From Mesorhabditis belari (taxonomy: Eukaryota > Nematoda > Chromadorea > Rhabditida > Rhabditidae), in assembly GCA_958450365.1 (NCBI GenBank), contig CAUEEP010000742.1, positions 2,958,501 through 3,022,500 on the forward strand: a stretch of DNA of 64,000 nt. The letters run 5' to 3'. The position numbers were made by a program, and so were the translations under genes. Positions 22,370 to 39,004 of this stretch are shown here, piece after piece (within the stretch, counting starts at the first letter, position 1; each line of letters opens with the position of its first letter). The notes below the pieces were generated by a model. The model was not told where the DNA came from and ran no database searches. It saw only the letters and a program-made list of their open reading frames with translations.

Positions 22370-22542
22370 TGTCCCATTTTTTCTCCAAAAACTATCGTAA
22401 TTTTGTCTCGATTTTTATCCAATCTTTTTACTCTAATTCTGTGCCGATTCACAAAAGACTTCGAAAGATATAAAAAGAAAATTGATTGGATAAAATAGAG
22501 AAAAGATTATGGTAGTTTTGAGAGAAAAGGAATAGGGAAACG
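22370..22542. mobile_element. MITE-like hairpin, AAAACTACCGTAAT family, copy 3
   Basis: Inverted ends CAAAAACTATCGTAATTTTG and AAAGATTATGGTAGTTTTGA; spacer includes a second inverted pair (ATCCAATC with GATTGGAT). Non-coding. Confidence 0.6.
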
Positions 22543-22867
22543 TTTATGAAAGCACTTTGTAAAGGGTTATTTATGAATGTTGAACATCTAGAAACGGTTG
22601 ACTGAAAACGCAAAAACGCTCAAAGGGGAAAATTTGAAGGATTTTTATCCTACAATTGGAGATGATTCACTACAATTGGAGATGGAGTAAATCTGTGCTT
22701 TTAAATGCGCCACCTTTTGAGCATGAGCCACTTCTTTTCACTTCACTTCTTCTTCAATTCTTCTTCAATTCTTCTTCAAGTCTCCTTCAGCGCTTCTTTT
22801 CTCGAAATTTAAATGATTCTGTCTTCACCGAATCAATCAATCCACCAGACGAGGAACAACGAGGAAA

Positions 22868-22962
22868 CTCCGGTAGAAATCCCGATAGAATCCCTGTAGA
22901 AATCCCTGTAGAAATCCCGATAGAAGCCCCGATAGAAATCCTTGTAGAAATCAACGGGCAGA
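22868..22962. repeat. 12-bp minisatellite (GTAGAAATCCCG)
   Basis: About eight degenerate copies of a 12-bp unit, which gives an in-frame peptide of alternating IPVE/IPIE. As it lacks splice context I treat it as a repeat, not an exon. Confidence 0.6.
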
Positions 22963-23194
22963 TCTTCCTAAACTGTGCACTAAGGTGCCGAAGAGCCCCC
23001 CCTTTTCCCTTCTTTTTCCCTCTTTTCCCGTCTTTTCCCCTCTTTTCCCGTTTTCGAAGAGCCCCGTCTGGACTCTTAAACCATTTTGTTGGAATCGATA
23101 ATCTCTTTTGTTTTTGTATTGTCATTGTCAAATGAGATTGTCACTTTTTTTTACTTCTAAACCTATTTTTACAAGCTAGAGTTGATTCTATATA

Positions 23195-23425
23195 CAGTAC
23201 TGGACAATGAAATATCATATTTGAAAAACAATCGTCACTTTTGCGCTTCTGTAACTCCGTTGTCTTTGAGTTTAAACTATTAGTGTTATACATTTTCTGA
23301 AAGCTCTTTTCAAGGGCTACACAATGGTAATATTAATATTTAGAAATACGGTAAAGACAAGGGAGTTATAGACGCGCGAAAGTGACAATCTTTTTTCAAA
23401 TATCATATTTCATTGTCCAGTAGTG
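23195..23425. mobile_element. Tc1-type MITE, 231 bp
   Basis: Long inverted ends of about 65 bp beginning CAGTACTGGACAATGAAATA, flanked by TA on both sides. The CAGT start, TA target and lack of coding space mark a non-autonomous Tc1/mariner element. Confidence 0.85.
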
Positions 23426-25725
23426 TAGATCATAGTAAGCCGTATTTAGACTATGCAATCTAAAGCTCACGGATAAAATAGTTCTTGCCCTGAAGCACTT
23501 TGTTCTGACAATTTGTGGGAATCGTAGAAGTGTACTGTTTTCTTTGAGCAGCTCCCCTATCCCACTTCATTATTCTGTTATATCGAATATCTATTAGGCT
23601 TTACCCCTTTCTCTGATCAGGATTGCTTTGAAAGATCGGTTAAAGATAACCCAGTGGGGTAGAGAAACGGACGAATAAAGAGGGGCATGCGCAAAACTGA
23701 GAGGCCAAGTCTACTTTTTAGACGTTCACTTTTTAACACCTCTAGCTTTGGATTGAGTTCAGCTATTTTTTTAGACAAAAACCTCTTATCTACTTTTGCC
23801 TAATGCTCAAAATTTTTTGCTTTCTTGGGGAAATTGCTTGAAATTTTGCTCTTCATTTTCTTGTAATGCTCCTTTGGTTTGCTTCATGAAATTGATATCT
23901 TTATTGATTGATTGAACTTTATGAGATTGATTCATAACTGCTTTCAGTTTAATCTTTAAACCGAAAGTATCAAAATAGCATTTTAATAGACGACATCGAC
24001 GACGAGTCGACTCAAAATTTCGTGCGAAAGTGCGTTAGCTAGCTTAATCATTAGAGAAAATTCGTAAATCTGATCTACTGGGGAAAAGTTTCGAATAAGT
24101 TGCGAATAAATTCTAATAGAAGAAACGGCTCTACATCCCACGCGAAAGCTGGCTTAATCATCGCAAAAAATCGACACGATCTTGAAATCAATCAATCAAA
24201 ATCAAATCAAAATCAATCTTACAGATTTTTCTGATTAGAAACTAATAATACTAATGTTATTATGGGATTTAGAATGTTTACGGTTTGTAAAAGAATTTGC
24301 AACGATTAGGGAGTTAACGCGAATTTCAGCATTGACATAATGTATTGACGGTTCGAATTTTTGCGAATTTGACGAATTTTTGATTCAAACATCTAAATGA
24401 GATCGATAACGGCTTTCTTTTTGTGGGCACCCCTATTCCCCTTTTTTTATTGATTAAATCGGGTGCCTGTGCCCCGGGGATTATGAAAGAGTGATGGGGG
24501 AGGAGCAAAAGCACTCAATGGGACAAAATGTGAGATTCAGACATTCAGATTCAGATTCAGACACATTTTTGTTTAGATTCAGATTCAGACACTAAATAAG
24601 ATCGATACCGGCTTTCTTTTTGTGGGCATCCCTATTCCCCTTTTTTTCATTGACTATATCGGGTGCCTGTGCCTTTAGGATTTTTCCTTTTTTGATGATT
24701 TGTTCCTTTTCTCTCTGAATTTGGTTCCTTTTCTCAGCTATCGTAACCCTTTTCCAATGAATTTAGGATTTTTCCTTTTTTTGATGATTGGTCGGAGCTC
24801 GGGCGACTCATCAACGACGACCAATCATCAAAAGCTTCACTTGCGCGTAAATTACGCCCTTCTCGAGTTCATTGCCATTACAAATCCAGAATCAATTCTT
24901 AAAAGCTTTTGGATTTTTGAGAATAGCTTCACCATTTAAATTTCTTTTTTGTTTTTGCTTCACTTCTGCTACTTGTCGATACGATTGTTTTCCCAATCAA
25001 CTCGCTTTCCGTAGACACTTTTACCAGCTCTAGCTTCTTAAATAGACAGCCTCAATGTACTTATTGTGCTAAAACGCTCGCTGATCGATCCACTTCTTTT
25101 TTGACTTGGACGGTGGACTTTCTGGACTTGGACTTCTTTCTTCACCCCTTTTCCCGCATTTTTCTGATATCTATCAACAGAAAGGACCCTTCTCGAGATT
25201 CTATTGAACCATCTCCCAGTTTATCCTTCAAACGGAAACTGTCGGAAAGTTTTCTAATAGAAGCACCGGTTCTACATCCCGCGCGAAAGCTGGCTTAATC
25301 ATCGCAGAAAATCTTGAACATCGATCGACGCGACACGATCTTGAAATCCATTTTACAGAAAAAGAAAATAAAAAACAGAAAAACATCTAAATGAGATCGA
25401 TAACGGCTTTCTTTTTTGGGTATCCCTATTCCCTTTTTTATTGATTAAATCGGCGCGCCTGTGCCCCGGGGTTTGAGGCCAATGTTTATGTCTGAGTGTT
25501 TCGGGTCCGCCTTCAGCTTTTTACAGATGAAAAAAGCCTTATCTATTGCGCTCCGAGTGCCCAGTGCGGTGGAGAAGGGAAGGGGAACGGGCAAATCGAA
25601 AACCACGTCTGAGAAAAACTCACATCTTTCACTTCTCTTGCCTCTCTTTCATAATTGCTCGTAGAAAGCTGCACATTGCAGACATTTGCCGCATATAAAT
25701 TCATATTTTAAAAACATTTTTTCAG
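23426..25725. repeat. Gene-free stretch with a 90-bp dispersed module
   Basis: A segment of about 85-90 bp (TGAGATCGATAACGGCTTTC ... AAATCGGGTGCCTGTGCCCC) occurs at 24390-24480, 24597-24672 and 25388-25470. A second shared block (GCGAAAGCTGGCTTAATCAT) occurs at 24141 and 25283. A small hairpin with arms TTGATGATTGGTCG lies at 24781-24835. No exon recognised. Confidence 0.55.
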
Positions 25726-26555
25726 ATGAGTTCTCACGCTAATTCTTACGCAAACAACGGATCGACTTTCGAGTTTAAAGTAAGTGGATTTTTTCTAAAC
25801 TCTCTAATGAGCTACTTGAATGAATGCAGTGAGTTTGGCTGGTTTCCCTGGTCAGCTGATCTCTGCTCTTAGCCTAGCCTGATCTTGGTCTGGCGCTGGC
25901 CCTGGCTTCTTGACCCTTCCTTGCCTTGGGTCCTGGCCGGCCTAGCGGCCCTAGTTCTGGTCCTGGCTCTGGCCTTACCCTTAGCCTAGCTCTAATTTGG
26001 CCTGGCCGGTCCTGGCTTATGGCCTTCAGAACTAGCCCTGGGTTAGCCACTTTAAAACTATTATAATTTGAAACTTTCAGGCTTGATTAAGCTTGTCAAA
26101 GCCTTAAAGCCTGACTTTCACTCAAAAATCACCTAAACTTTATAACATATTTTTTCCAGGTTCAATTCGCGGCCATAGAGCAGGCCCCGATTGAGGCCCT
26201 AGATTTGATCAATTGGGTTCGTTTCTTGATGACTGAAAACCTAAAGCTCTGACGCTAATCTTAGAATTTCTCGCAATTAGTGCAAAATTTCCAGAATGAG
26301 CCAATGGATCATAGTGGATGGACAGACCATAACGGACAATTCTCCGAACCACAGGTACGTTCACAGTTCGCGTTTTCGTGGAAATAACGTAAAGTCAAAG
26401 AAAAACGAAGACTTTCACTCAAAAATCACCTAAACTTTATAACATATTTTTTCCAGGTTCAAGACACGCCAAGAGGGCAGGCTTTCGCTGAGGAAAGCAA
26501 TCGATCGTCAGATCAAGAAACGATGGACCACAGCGGATTGGACCCATGGCCGTAG
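25726..26555 (+). CDS. Small unrecognised protein, four exons, 89 aa
   Basis: Exons 25726-25779, 26160-26216, 26295-26354 and 26457-26555, all in phase 0 with good GT-AG sites; the ATG directly follows TTTTTTCAG, which suits spliced-leader addition or a 5' UTR intron. The product is short, hydrophilic and acidic, with no signal peptide or membrane segment. It has an internal echo, MDHSGW in exon 3 and MDHSGL in exon 4. The acceptor region before exon 4 is an exact copy, about 50 bp long, of that before exon 2, including the first six exon bases (GTTCAA), so an intron-exon unit was duplicated. Intron 1 is packed with a GGCCTGG-type degenerate repeat. Family unknown. The model rests on splice phase only. 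Confidence 0.5.
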
Positions 26556-26639
26556 CAAGAGGCATCATCGACTCCAACGGTTCGTTTTTGGGAAAATGGA
26601 GAAAAAAAGAGGCGGATATTGTTACCTTAGAGAGTTTTC

Positions 26640-26910
26640 CAGATAGTTAGATTACCGTAGGCTATACAGTAAAGGGATACTGTAGAGGTTACTACAAGGG
26701 TTACTGTAGGGGATACAGTAAAGGTTACTGTAAAGGTTACTGCAAGGGTTACTGTAAAGGTTACTGTAAGGGTTACTGTAAGGGATATCCAAAAATTTGA
26801 TTTACTTTAAGGGTTACTGTAAAGGGATACTGTGGGGGTTACTGTGGAGTTACTGTAGGGGATACCCGAATACCTATTTAGGTTACTCTAGGTTACTGTA
26901 GGTGTTGAGT
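26640..26910. repeat. Minisatellite GGTTACTGTAAG
   Basis: About twenty irregular copies of a 12-13-bp unit (GGTTACTGTAAG, GGATACTGTAGG), 3' of the small gene. Confidence 0.85.
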
Positions 26911-27479
26911 ATCTTTAGCTTAGATTGAAAGCTTTCCAAAAACTTTACCGCTGTTCTCGGAATTTTCCGCCAACAAACGAAGCATTTCGCTTTTCAGTCA
27001 GCTCAAATCTCGATCTCTTCAAGATTGCCGGAGATCCCCGTCCACTTCAAGACTTCAAGACCACTTCCCAACGAACTACCGGCAATCTTCCTTAAATAAA
27101 TTTCATCTCCAGCTTAATCGGGTTTTATCGGCATTCTATTCCACTTCGTCTTTCTTTGTCCTTGTTGTAAAAAGAATTTTTTCTGTTATTGTTTTTAAAA
27201 TAAAGATTACATCAAAGCAAAATCAGAAACCAAAGTGGATTTAAACTATTTAAAACTTTCATTGGAACTTTCATTTAAAACTTTCAGCGCCTTGGATTTA
27301 AACTATTCAAAACTTTCATACTTTTATAAAGCTTATTACTAATTACTAAACTTGTTTGCCTTATGAGTATTACCTATGACTGACTGTTATGACATGAAAC
27401 ATGAAGATGAAAGCTTACTGAGAGAAATTTCTACTTAGTATTTTTCAAAGGCAAAATCAGAGCATAAAAAGTTAGGTTT
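26911..27479. other. Intergenic, no gene recognised
   Basis: Includes a possible polyadenylation signal AATAAA near 27199 and a repeated AAACTATT...AAAACTTTCA motif near 27241-27320. Nothing else seen. Confidence 0.4.
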
Positions 27480-28262
27480 ATAGAGAAATTTTGCAGAGAA
27501 ATTCATTCAACCAATTTCCTTCCTAGAGGCTTTTTTATAGATTTTTACGAAAAGCCTTTGTTTTCACTCTTTGTTTTGCGCTGTAAGTGAACCGAAATTG
27601 GCTTTAAAAAAAGATGAGCAATTAAAAAAGAAACATTTTTATTTTTATTTAGATGAAACCAGACGAGCGGCCTGGACAGCACTAGAAAGCATCAAAGAAG
27701 CCACAAAGATACTCCAAGAATCACCAGAGGACTCGGGCACACCTCTTCGACAGCACCGTCCTCCCGGTACTCTGCTACGGGACAGAGACCTGGGCCACGA
27801 CACAGACCACCGAACGAGCCCTGACAACGACGCATCGAGCCCTTAACAAGGAACCTCCTTGGGCACAATAGGAAGACGCTGCATAATAGGTCTCGACCGA
27901 GACCTAAGAAGTACGGATATGCGCCAGCTCTCGGGACTCAGAGATCCAGTGGAAGTGGTCGAGAGAAAAAGACTCAGATGGGCCGGCCACGTGGCCAGAA
28001 GAACAGACAACAGATGGACGATACGGATCACAGAGTGGCCACCACGAGACCAGAAGAGGCCCATCGGAAGACCAGCAACGAGGTGGAGTACAAGAGTGAC
28101 AGCGACGGTCAGAGAAATGATGGCTAGCGTGCAACCACCACCAGCACAAGCAAGTCGAAAACTCCGAACCAGGAATAACCAAGATAGGAAACACTGGATG
28201 ACAATAGCAAGGGATAGAGAAATGTGGAAGCCGGTTTTGATCTGCGCAAATAGGAACACCTA
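27480..28262 (+). pseudogene. Decayed RTE-like LINE 3' end joined to a mariner-like fragment
   Basis: Positions 27480-27645 match, at about 75-80% by eye, 55139-55270, part of the mariner-ended element at 54523. From about 27650 the frame reads like the C-terminus of a non-LTR reverse transcriptase: FDSTVLPVLCYGTETW, then after a frameshift near 27845 a tail with KRLRWAGHVARRTDNRW, RPIGRPATRW and DREMWKPVL. This RWAGHVAR...GRP.TRW pattern is typical of RTE-clade elements. The polymerase core with the FADD box is absent, so this is a dead 5'-truncated copy. It lies just downstream of UAP1, which runs on the other strand. Confidence 0.75.
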
Positions 28263-28562
28263 AGTGCGAAGACAGATAAAAAATGAAAAAAACCTTTTCC
28301 AACTCTCCATTCAAAGGCAGTAGATCATTATGCAGAGAACATCGATTTGAAATTTTCGTGTTTACAGGGCTTTCGAAGAAATTTGATAAATAAAAATTTT
28401 TTAGATACAAATGACAAGTGAAACGTTTAAAAATCACACGGAAAAATTCACAGAGAGACATGCTTAAGCTCCTACAGAAAAAAATGCTAACAAAATTTTA
28501 AAGCTTGACAAATTGACAATCGAATTATTTAAATGAATACAGTGAACAAGGATTACTATAGC

Positions 28563-33477
<4,915 letters not shown>

Positions 33478-33744
33478 TCTTAAAATGAAATGAAGATAAA
33501 TGAACAAAAAAAGAATCGATATCTAAACGTAAAATTATAGAAAATTTACATAGATTTCTAGTTGGGATTGAAATTGAATTTGATTTGAAAAAAAAAGATT
33601 AATCATCTCTACAATTTCACTGAGCTCTCAGCTATTTTTTAAACGCTTTAACCCACAATTCTTTATCATTCTTTCAGTGTTAGATTATTATTTCAATAGA
33701 AAATATAAAGAATCGAATGTGCCAAAAGTATTTATAAAGTTTAA

Positions 33745-34085
33745 AGTAAATAAGTAAAAGTAAGTAAAAGTAAAAGTAAGTAAAAGTAAATAAGTAAAAG
33801 TAAAAGTAAAAGTAAATAAAAGTAAAAGTAAAAGTAAAAGTAAATAAGTAAAAGTAAATAAGTAAAAGTAAAAGTAAAAGTAAATAAGTAAAAGTAAAAG
33901 TAATTAAAAGTAAAAGTAAAAGTAAAAGTAAAAGTAAAGTAAAAGTAAATAAGTAAAAGTAAAAGTAAAAGTAAATAAGTAAAAGTAAAAGTAAATAAAA
34001 GTAAAAGTAAAAGTAAAAGTAAATAAGTAAAAGTAAAAGTAAATAAAAGTAAATAAAAGTAAAAGTAAGTAAAAGTAAAAATCAA
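33745..34085. repeat. AAAGTA microsatellite
   Basis: About 340 bp of AAAGTA units with AATAAGTA interruptions, upstream of UAP1. Confidence 0.95.
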
Positions 34086-34491
34086 ACCAAATTTATCAAA
34101 ATTTTTCGAAAAATATACCTTTTACTCATAGAAGAATGGCACCGATTTTGTGAAAATGAAAATTTTTCGAAATTTTTCGAAATTTTTCAAAATTCTCTAA
34201 AATCCAACTATATTTATAACATTTCAGTTTTTATTTCATTTCTTATCCTTTCTCAATCACACTCACAGCTTTGCAGTCAATATCAAAAAAGGTGAAAAAT
34301 GAGCAACAAAAAAAAAATGAGGGAAAAGGACTTGTATTTTGATGGCTTTCTTTGATGAAACAAACTTTGCATGCTCTCACAAAAAAGACTTGATGAATTG
34401 ACAAGTAAAATCAAGTGTCACAGATACGCAAAAAAAAAAGAACAGGGTGCGCACTAGACTGTGCAAAACTAGATTGTAAAATCAAATTGTA
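34086..34491. other. Intergenic, no gene recognised
   Basis: AT-rich; includes a short AATTTTTCGA repeat at 34166-34190. No exon seen. Confidence 0.4.
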
Positions 34492-35255
34492 TTGGGTTGG
34501 GGAGAATGAGTCGGCGCCGAAAATCAAAGAAATTTCTAAAACTTCTATTCGACTTCGTGAAATAATATGCGTTTGATATCCGTAGAAGGGTAACTAATTC
34601 TCTACAAAATGTTTTAGGCTAGAGTTTTAGCTGTTTTAGCTGCTACAGTTTTAGCTGCGGGTTACGGTAGTTTTTGTAGCTACAATATCCGTCTATCAAA
34701 GCTACAATAACCAATAATCTATCAAAGCTATTGGGTTGGGGAGAATGAGTCGGCGCCGAAAATGAAAGAAATTTCCAAAACTTATAGCAGACTTTGTCAA
34801 ATGATATGCGTTTGATATCCGTAGAAGGGTAACTAATTCTCTACAAAATAATATTTAAAAGAGAACTCAAACAGCGCCTCAACTCAACAAAGGACCATTT
34901 TTTTCACAAAATCGACTAAACTGTGCAAATCTAGAGTAAACGGTTGGAGGGATCTTCCTGAAAATTTGGTAACTTATGTAATTGAGTGTGCTCTATCTTT
35001 TTTATATAAACACCAAAGGAGGTTTATGTGGAAGAAACTGTTCAAGCAATGAGTCGGACTTTTTGTCATTTTGATTAGCTGTGTTTGGGAATCCATAAAA
35101 TCCCAAAAAAGAAAAGCTTTGTGGAATCTCTCAAAAGCCATTTTGTAAAGAAATAGTCGACCATTTTGATGAAACAAAACGTGTATTTAAAGAAGGTTTT
35201 ATGGGTGCAAAAAGTTTCTTTAAATTTCGGCGCCGACTCATTCTCCCCAACCCAA
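34492..35255. mobile_element. Non-autonomous DNA element, TTGGGTTGGGG family, nested
   Basis: 764 bp, TA-flanked (34490-34491, 35256-35257), with inverted ends TTGGGTTGGGGAGAATGAGT...CGGCGCCGAAA. A second copy of the left end, with its following 100 bp (GATATGCGTTTGATATCCGT), begins at 34731, so either two copies are nested or the left end was duplicated. The interior has no transposase. Confidence 0.8.
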
Positions 35256-35510
35256 TACAAAAGAGTACAATCTAGGGTTGCGTTTGATTAAGTTTTTGTC
35301 TTTCTAAGACAATACATTAAGCTAAGCTAAAAAAGAAGAATTAAACGTAAAAACTATACGTAATTTTGCATAGAATAAAAGATGTATACCATTTTTTTTC
35401 ATAACTTTGAAAACCCTAGACGAGTAATCGAAAAAAAAAAATTCTATGCTATGGGATGCTGAAAAATATTTCAATTCGAAATTCAAATCTATGCGTAATT
35501 TTTTACATGG
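35256..35510. other. Spacer between repeats
   Basis: AT-rich, no gene. The block ATTCTATGCTATGGGATGCTG near 35441 recurs at 36371, so it brackets the tandem array that follows. Confidence 0.5.
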
Positions 35511-36480
35511 AATAGAAGAAGGTTATCATTTTGTATGGTTATATTTAATAGAATCTAAGAGGGTTATCACTTTTAATGGTTATATTTAATAGAACAGAAG
35601 AAGATTATCATCTTAATGGTTATATTTAATAGAACAGAAGAAGGTTATCACTTTTAATGGTTATATTTAATAGAATAGAAGAAGGTTATCATTTTTATGG
35701 TTATATTTAATAGAACAGAAGAAGATTATCATCTTAATGGTTATATTTTGCGGGGCATTTTAATGGTTATATTTAATAGAATAGAAGAAGGTTATCATTT
35801 TGTATGGTTATATTTAATAGAACAGAAGAAGATTATCATCTTAATGGTTATATTTAATAGAATAGAAGAAGGTTATCACTTTTTAATGGTTATATTGAAT
35901 AGAATAGAAGAAGGTTATCATTTTAATGGTTATATTTAATAGAACGAAGAAGTTTCTCTTAATGGTTATATTTAATAGGAAGAGATTATCTCTTTGGTTT
36001 TTTTGCGGGGTTACACTTTTAATGGTTATATTGAATAGAATAGAAGAAGGTTATCATTTTGAATGGTTATATTTAATAGAACAGAAGAAGGTTATCATTT
36101 TAATGTTTATATTGAATAGAATAGAAGAAGGTTATCCTTTTTAATGGTTATATTGAATAGAATAGAAGAAGGCTATCATTTTAATGTTTATATTGAATAG
36201 AATAGAAGAAGGTTATTCTTTTTAATGGTTATATTGAATAGAATAGAAGAAGGCTATCATTTTAATGTTTATATTGAATAGAATAGAAGAAGGCTTTCAT
36301 TTTAATGTTTATATTTAATAGAATAGAAGAAGGTTATCATTTTTTTACAACCCTAGTCAAGCATTACAAAAATTCTATGCTATGGGATGCTGAAAAATAT
36401 TTCAATTCGAAATACAAATCTATGCTTAATTTTTTCTACATGGAATAGAAGAAGGTTATTATTTTAATGGTTATCTATTT
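35511..36480. repeat. Satellite-like array, about 40-60-bp unit
   Basis: About nineteen variant copies of AATGGTTATATTTAATAGAA followed by TAGAAGAAGGTTATCATTTT. It is bracketed by a direct repeat (35441 and 36371). It translates in frame but has no splice or start context. Confidence 0.9.
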
Positions 36481-37154
36481 TACCTATTCTACCTATTTTA
36501 CCTATTCTATCTATTTTACAATGCTTAGCAGTCAATTCAACAATGAAAAATGAAATAGTGGCTAGAAAATTAAAAGAATAAAATAAATTTATAGAAATAA
36601 AAAAAGTAGAAAGATTTCTTTGGTGAAATAGAGGAAATCAAAAGTGTTTTTTTTTTTGTCATTTATACCAAATACGTGAATTTTGGGCTTCTCGGCTATC
36701 CGACATTCCGAGTGTCTCCCTCGCCCGGCCGCTAACTAGGAATGCTTTTTGGATTTACACCTCGATTTGTTGGGCCAAGACCTAGCACAGCTTGTTCAGT
36801 TTTTTTTGCGCTGATTTCGATGGTGTATGCGTTTGGGGATGACGGTTCTAAAATTTTGAGATATTTAAATTCTAAGAACATAGAGAAAAACGGCGTCAAA
36901 GTTGACCGACTTCTGCGGCTTTTTTTCTTAGGAAAACCCTGCAGAAGCCGGTCAACTTTAACGGCTTATATCTCGAGGTAGAAGCATCGGATCGACGTAC
37001 GGTTGGTTTCATTAGAATCCTCATAAAATTTGGCTATAGAAAAGTAGAATTTGTTTAAGGTGTTTGCTAAGAAAAAGCTCAGTTATAGTGTAAATTGGGT
37101 ATTCACGAAACCGCGGACCCACAAGTTATAAGAATTTTACAGAGCTTTCTCAAC
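36481..37154. other. No gene recognised
   Basis: A small hairpin is formed by AAAGTTGACCGACTTCTGC (36897) and GCAGAAGCCGGTCAACTTT (36941). No exon signals. Confidence 0.45.
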
Positions 37155-37236
37155 ATGGATTCGTGGCCTAGTGGATAGTGATCTAGAGTTCTCGATCTTT
37201 CTTCCCTGGCTCAGATCCGGTTGGCGTTCGAATTTT
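37155..37236 (+). ncRNA. tRNA-like sequence (SINE or tRNA pseudogene)
   Basis: TCGTGGCCTAGTGGATAGTG (box A, same as at 20576-20653) is followed by a box B-like GGCGTTCGAATT about 50 nt later, and a T-run. The arms do not make a clean cloverleaf, so a tRNA-derived element is the best reading. Confidence 0.45.
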
Positions 37237-37465
37237 TTGTTATTGCTATAAACTGTTTAAATAATTTTTTTTCTCAAGTTTCTTAGTTATCTAAATATCG
37301 CGTAACTCTATTTTAACATTAGAAATAAAAAAAACGTGTTCTAGTTAATTTTTACTTACTTTTAATTGTTTTATCTTTATTTAGCCTGAAATTTTAAGAA
37401 AATTTCTTAAAATGAAAGCAAAAAAAGACGGAACAAATATAACCAGCACGAATGAGTAAAATCGG

Positions 37466-37798
37466 GGTAGGCTAATTTCAGCAATTTTTTGTTTGCGTAA
37501 TAGGGTCATTTGCGCAACTCACCATTACTTTCTTCTAAGTCGGCCAATCTTTATGATTTTCGTTTCATTTTATTGCACTTATTGAGATCTACAAAATGAA
37601 ACGAAAATCATAAAGATTGGCCGACTTAGAAGAAAGTTATGGCGAGTTGCGCAAATGACCCTATTACGCAAATGGCCCTGTTGCGCAAATGGCCCTGTTG
37701 CGCAAATGGCCCAGTTGTGCAAATGGCCCTGTTGCGCAAATGACCCAGTTGCTCAAATGGCCCTGTTGCACGAATAAAATGGCGGAAATTAGCCTACC
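37466..37798. mobile_element. Fold-back element with internal 17-bp satellite
   Basis: Inverted arms start GGGTAGGCTAATTTC and end GAAATTAGCCTACCC; the inner arms (GCGCAACTC...CGAAAATCATAAAGATTGGC) pair over about 90 bp. The right arm holds six or seven tandem copies of GCGCAAATGGCCCTGTT that have one counterpart on the left, so the expansion came after the palindrome. Confidence 0.75.
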
Positions 37799-39004
37799 CT
37801 CGTAAAATCAACAAAATTTTACGTAACATTTAGATAACCAAGAAATTCATTGAAAAAACGAAGAAATATCCCCAATCGATGCCTGATCCCCTATTCTCAC
37901 AAAATCATCAAAAAAAAAAATCAATCTTTCATCTTTTTGTGTGACCCCTAAGACAAAACCAATTCTAACACCACGATGAACTTTGAAAAATGAACGAGAA
38001 AATTTTTCCATACTCAAACCGATGATCAATTTTTTTACCGGACACCCTTTATTTACCGCATCTTCAAAATTTGCCAACCCTCTAAACCTAGATTTCAAGA
38101 GTACTTATCCAATTCCAAGAGTACTAAATATTACACTTCGCTTGCCAGAACACGCAACTTTTTTTTGGCATATTGTGTTCAAAAATGGAAACCCATCGTT
38201 TCTGGCGTACTCTGGTGTACGCAAAAAATTGGAGGCTAAAGTGGTTCAGTGCCAGAAAGGAAATGTTTGCAACAAAAAAAAAAAAAAAGATGCGAATAAA
38301 GGGGTGAAAAGAAAAAAAAATTCGAAAAGCCAAGAAAAGCCAGGTAAAGAAAATTTCGTTTTCAACCGATTGTCTGCGAAAAATTTGAATAAAAAAAGAG
38401 TTCTGTGGAATATTTTTATTTTTCAAGAAACAGTTTCAAAATCCAATTTTTCGAAGTAAACTTTCAGCTAACTGATAAATCTCTCTCAAAAAAAAACACA
38501 AAAAAAAAGTTATCAATTTGAGGAAAAATATAGGAAAAACGGGTCTAAACGGATAGAAATTTAAAAATCACAGATCAATATGATAAGCTGAAGAAAAAAG
38601 AAAAACCCGGTCAAAAATAGAAACTTGGGAATTTTTTTTTTTTTTGTACTTTCCAACCGTTTTATTTACCCAGCTTCAAAAACGTGTAAACACACGCCGC
38701 CTAGCGCACTAAAATCTCCATTTTCTTAGACAATAAGTCTTTGCGCGAAAAGCAAAAAACGAAGAATCTAGTGCGCTAGAGAAGGTGCGTTTACTGGGCT
38801 TGAGAGGGCACAAATTTAGCAGCCTAATATAATCAAAAATCCAGAATATTGGGCTTAATAAAGTGATTCGAAAATAGGGTTGTTTATTTTCTAAAATTAG
38901 TAATAAAATTGGAGAGAATTGAAATGAATGCAGTGAAATGATAAGATATGATTGATAAGGCTTATTTGGGGTTGGGGTGTTCGAGGGATTTCTCCTTTTC
39001 TGAT
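37799..39004. other. Intergenic between UAP1 upstream repeats and MBLAC1 3' end
   Basis: No gene recognised. A plus-strand frame of 158 codons at 37983-38459 starts at TTG, not ATG, and becomes Lys-rich over poly-A runs; I do not accept it. Small inverted motif CTAGCGCACT / AGTGCGCTAG at 38700 and 38769. Confidence 0.45.

Noticed and set aside
27859..28263. Long open frame as a live gene
   Set aside because: It is the C-terminal tail of an RTE-type reverse transcriptase without the polymerase core and with a frameshift upstream.
33741..34085. 114-codon minus-strand frame of Phe/Leu/Thr/Tyr
   Set aside because: Translation of the AAAGTA microsatellite.
35697..36144. Repeated-peptide frames (NRIEEGYHF)
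   Set aside because: Produced by the 40-60-bp satellite array; no ATG/splice logic and stops between blocks.
37983..38459. 158-codon plus-strand frame
   Set aside because: Begins with TTG, turns into a Lys/Asn-rich run over poly-A and shows no family motif.
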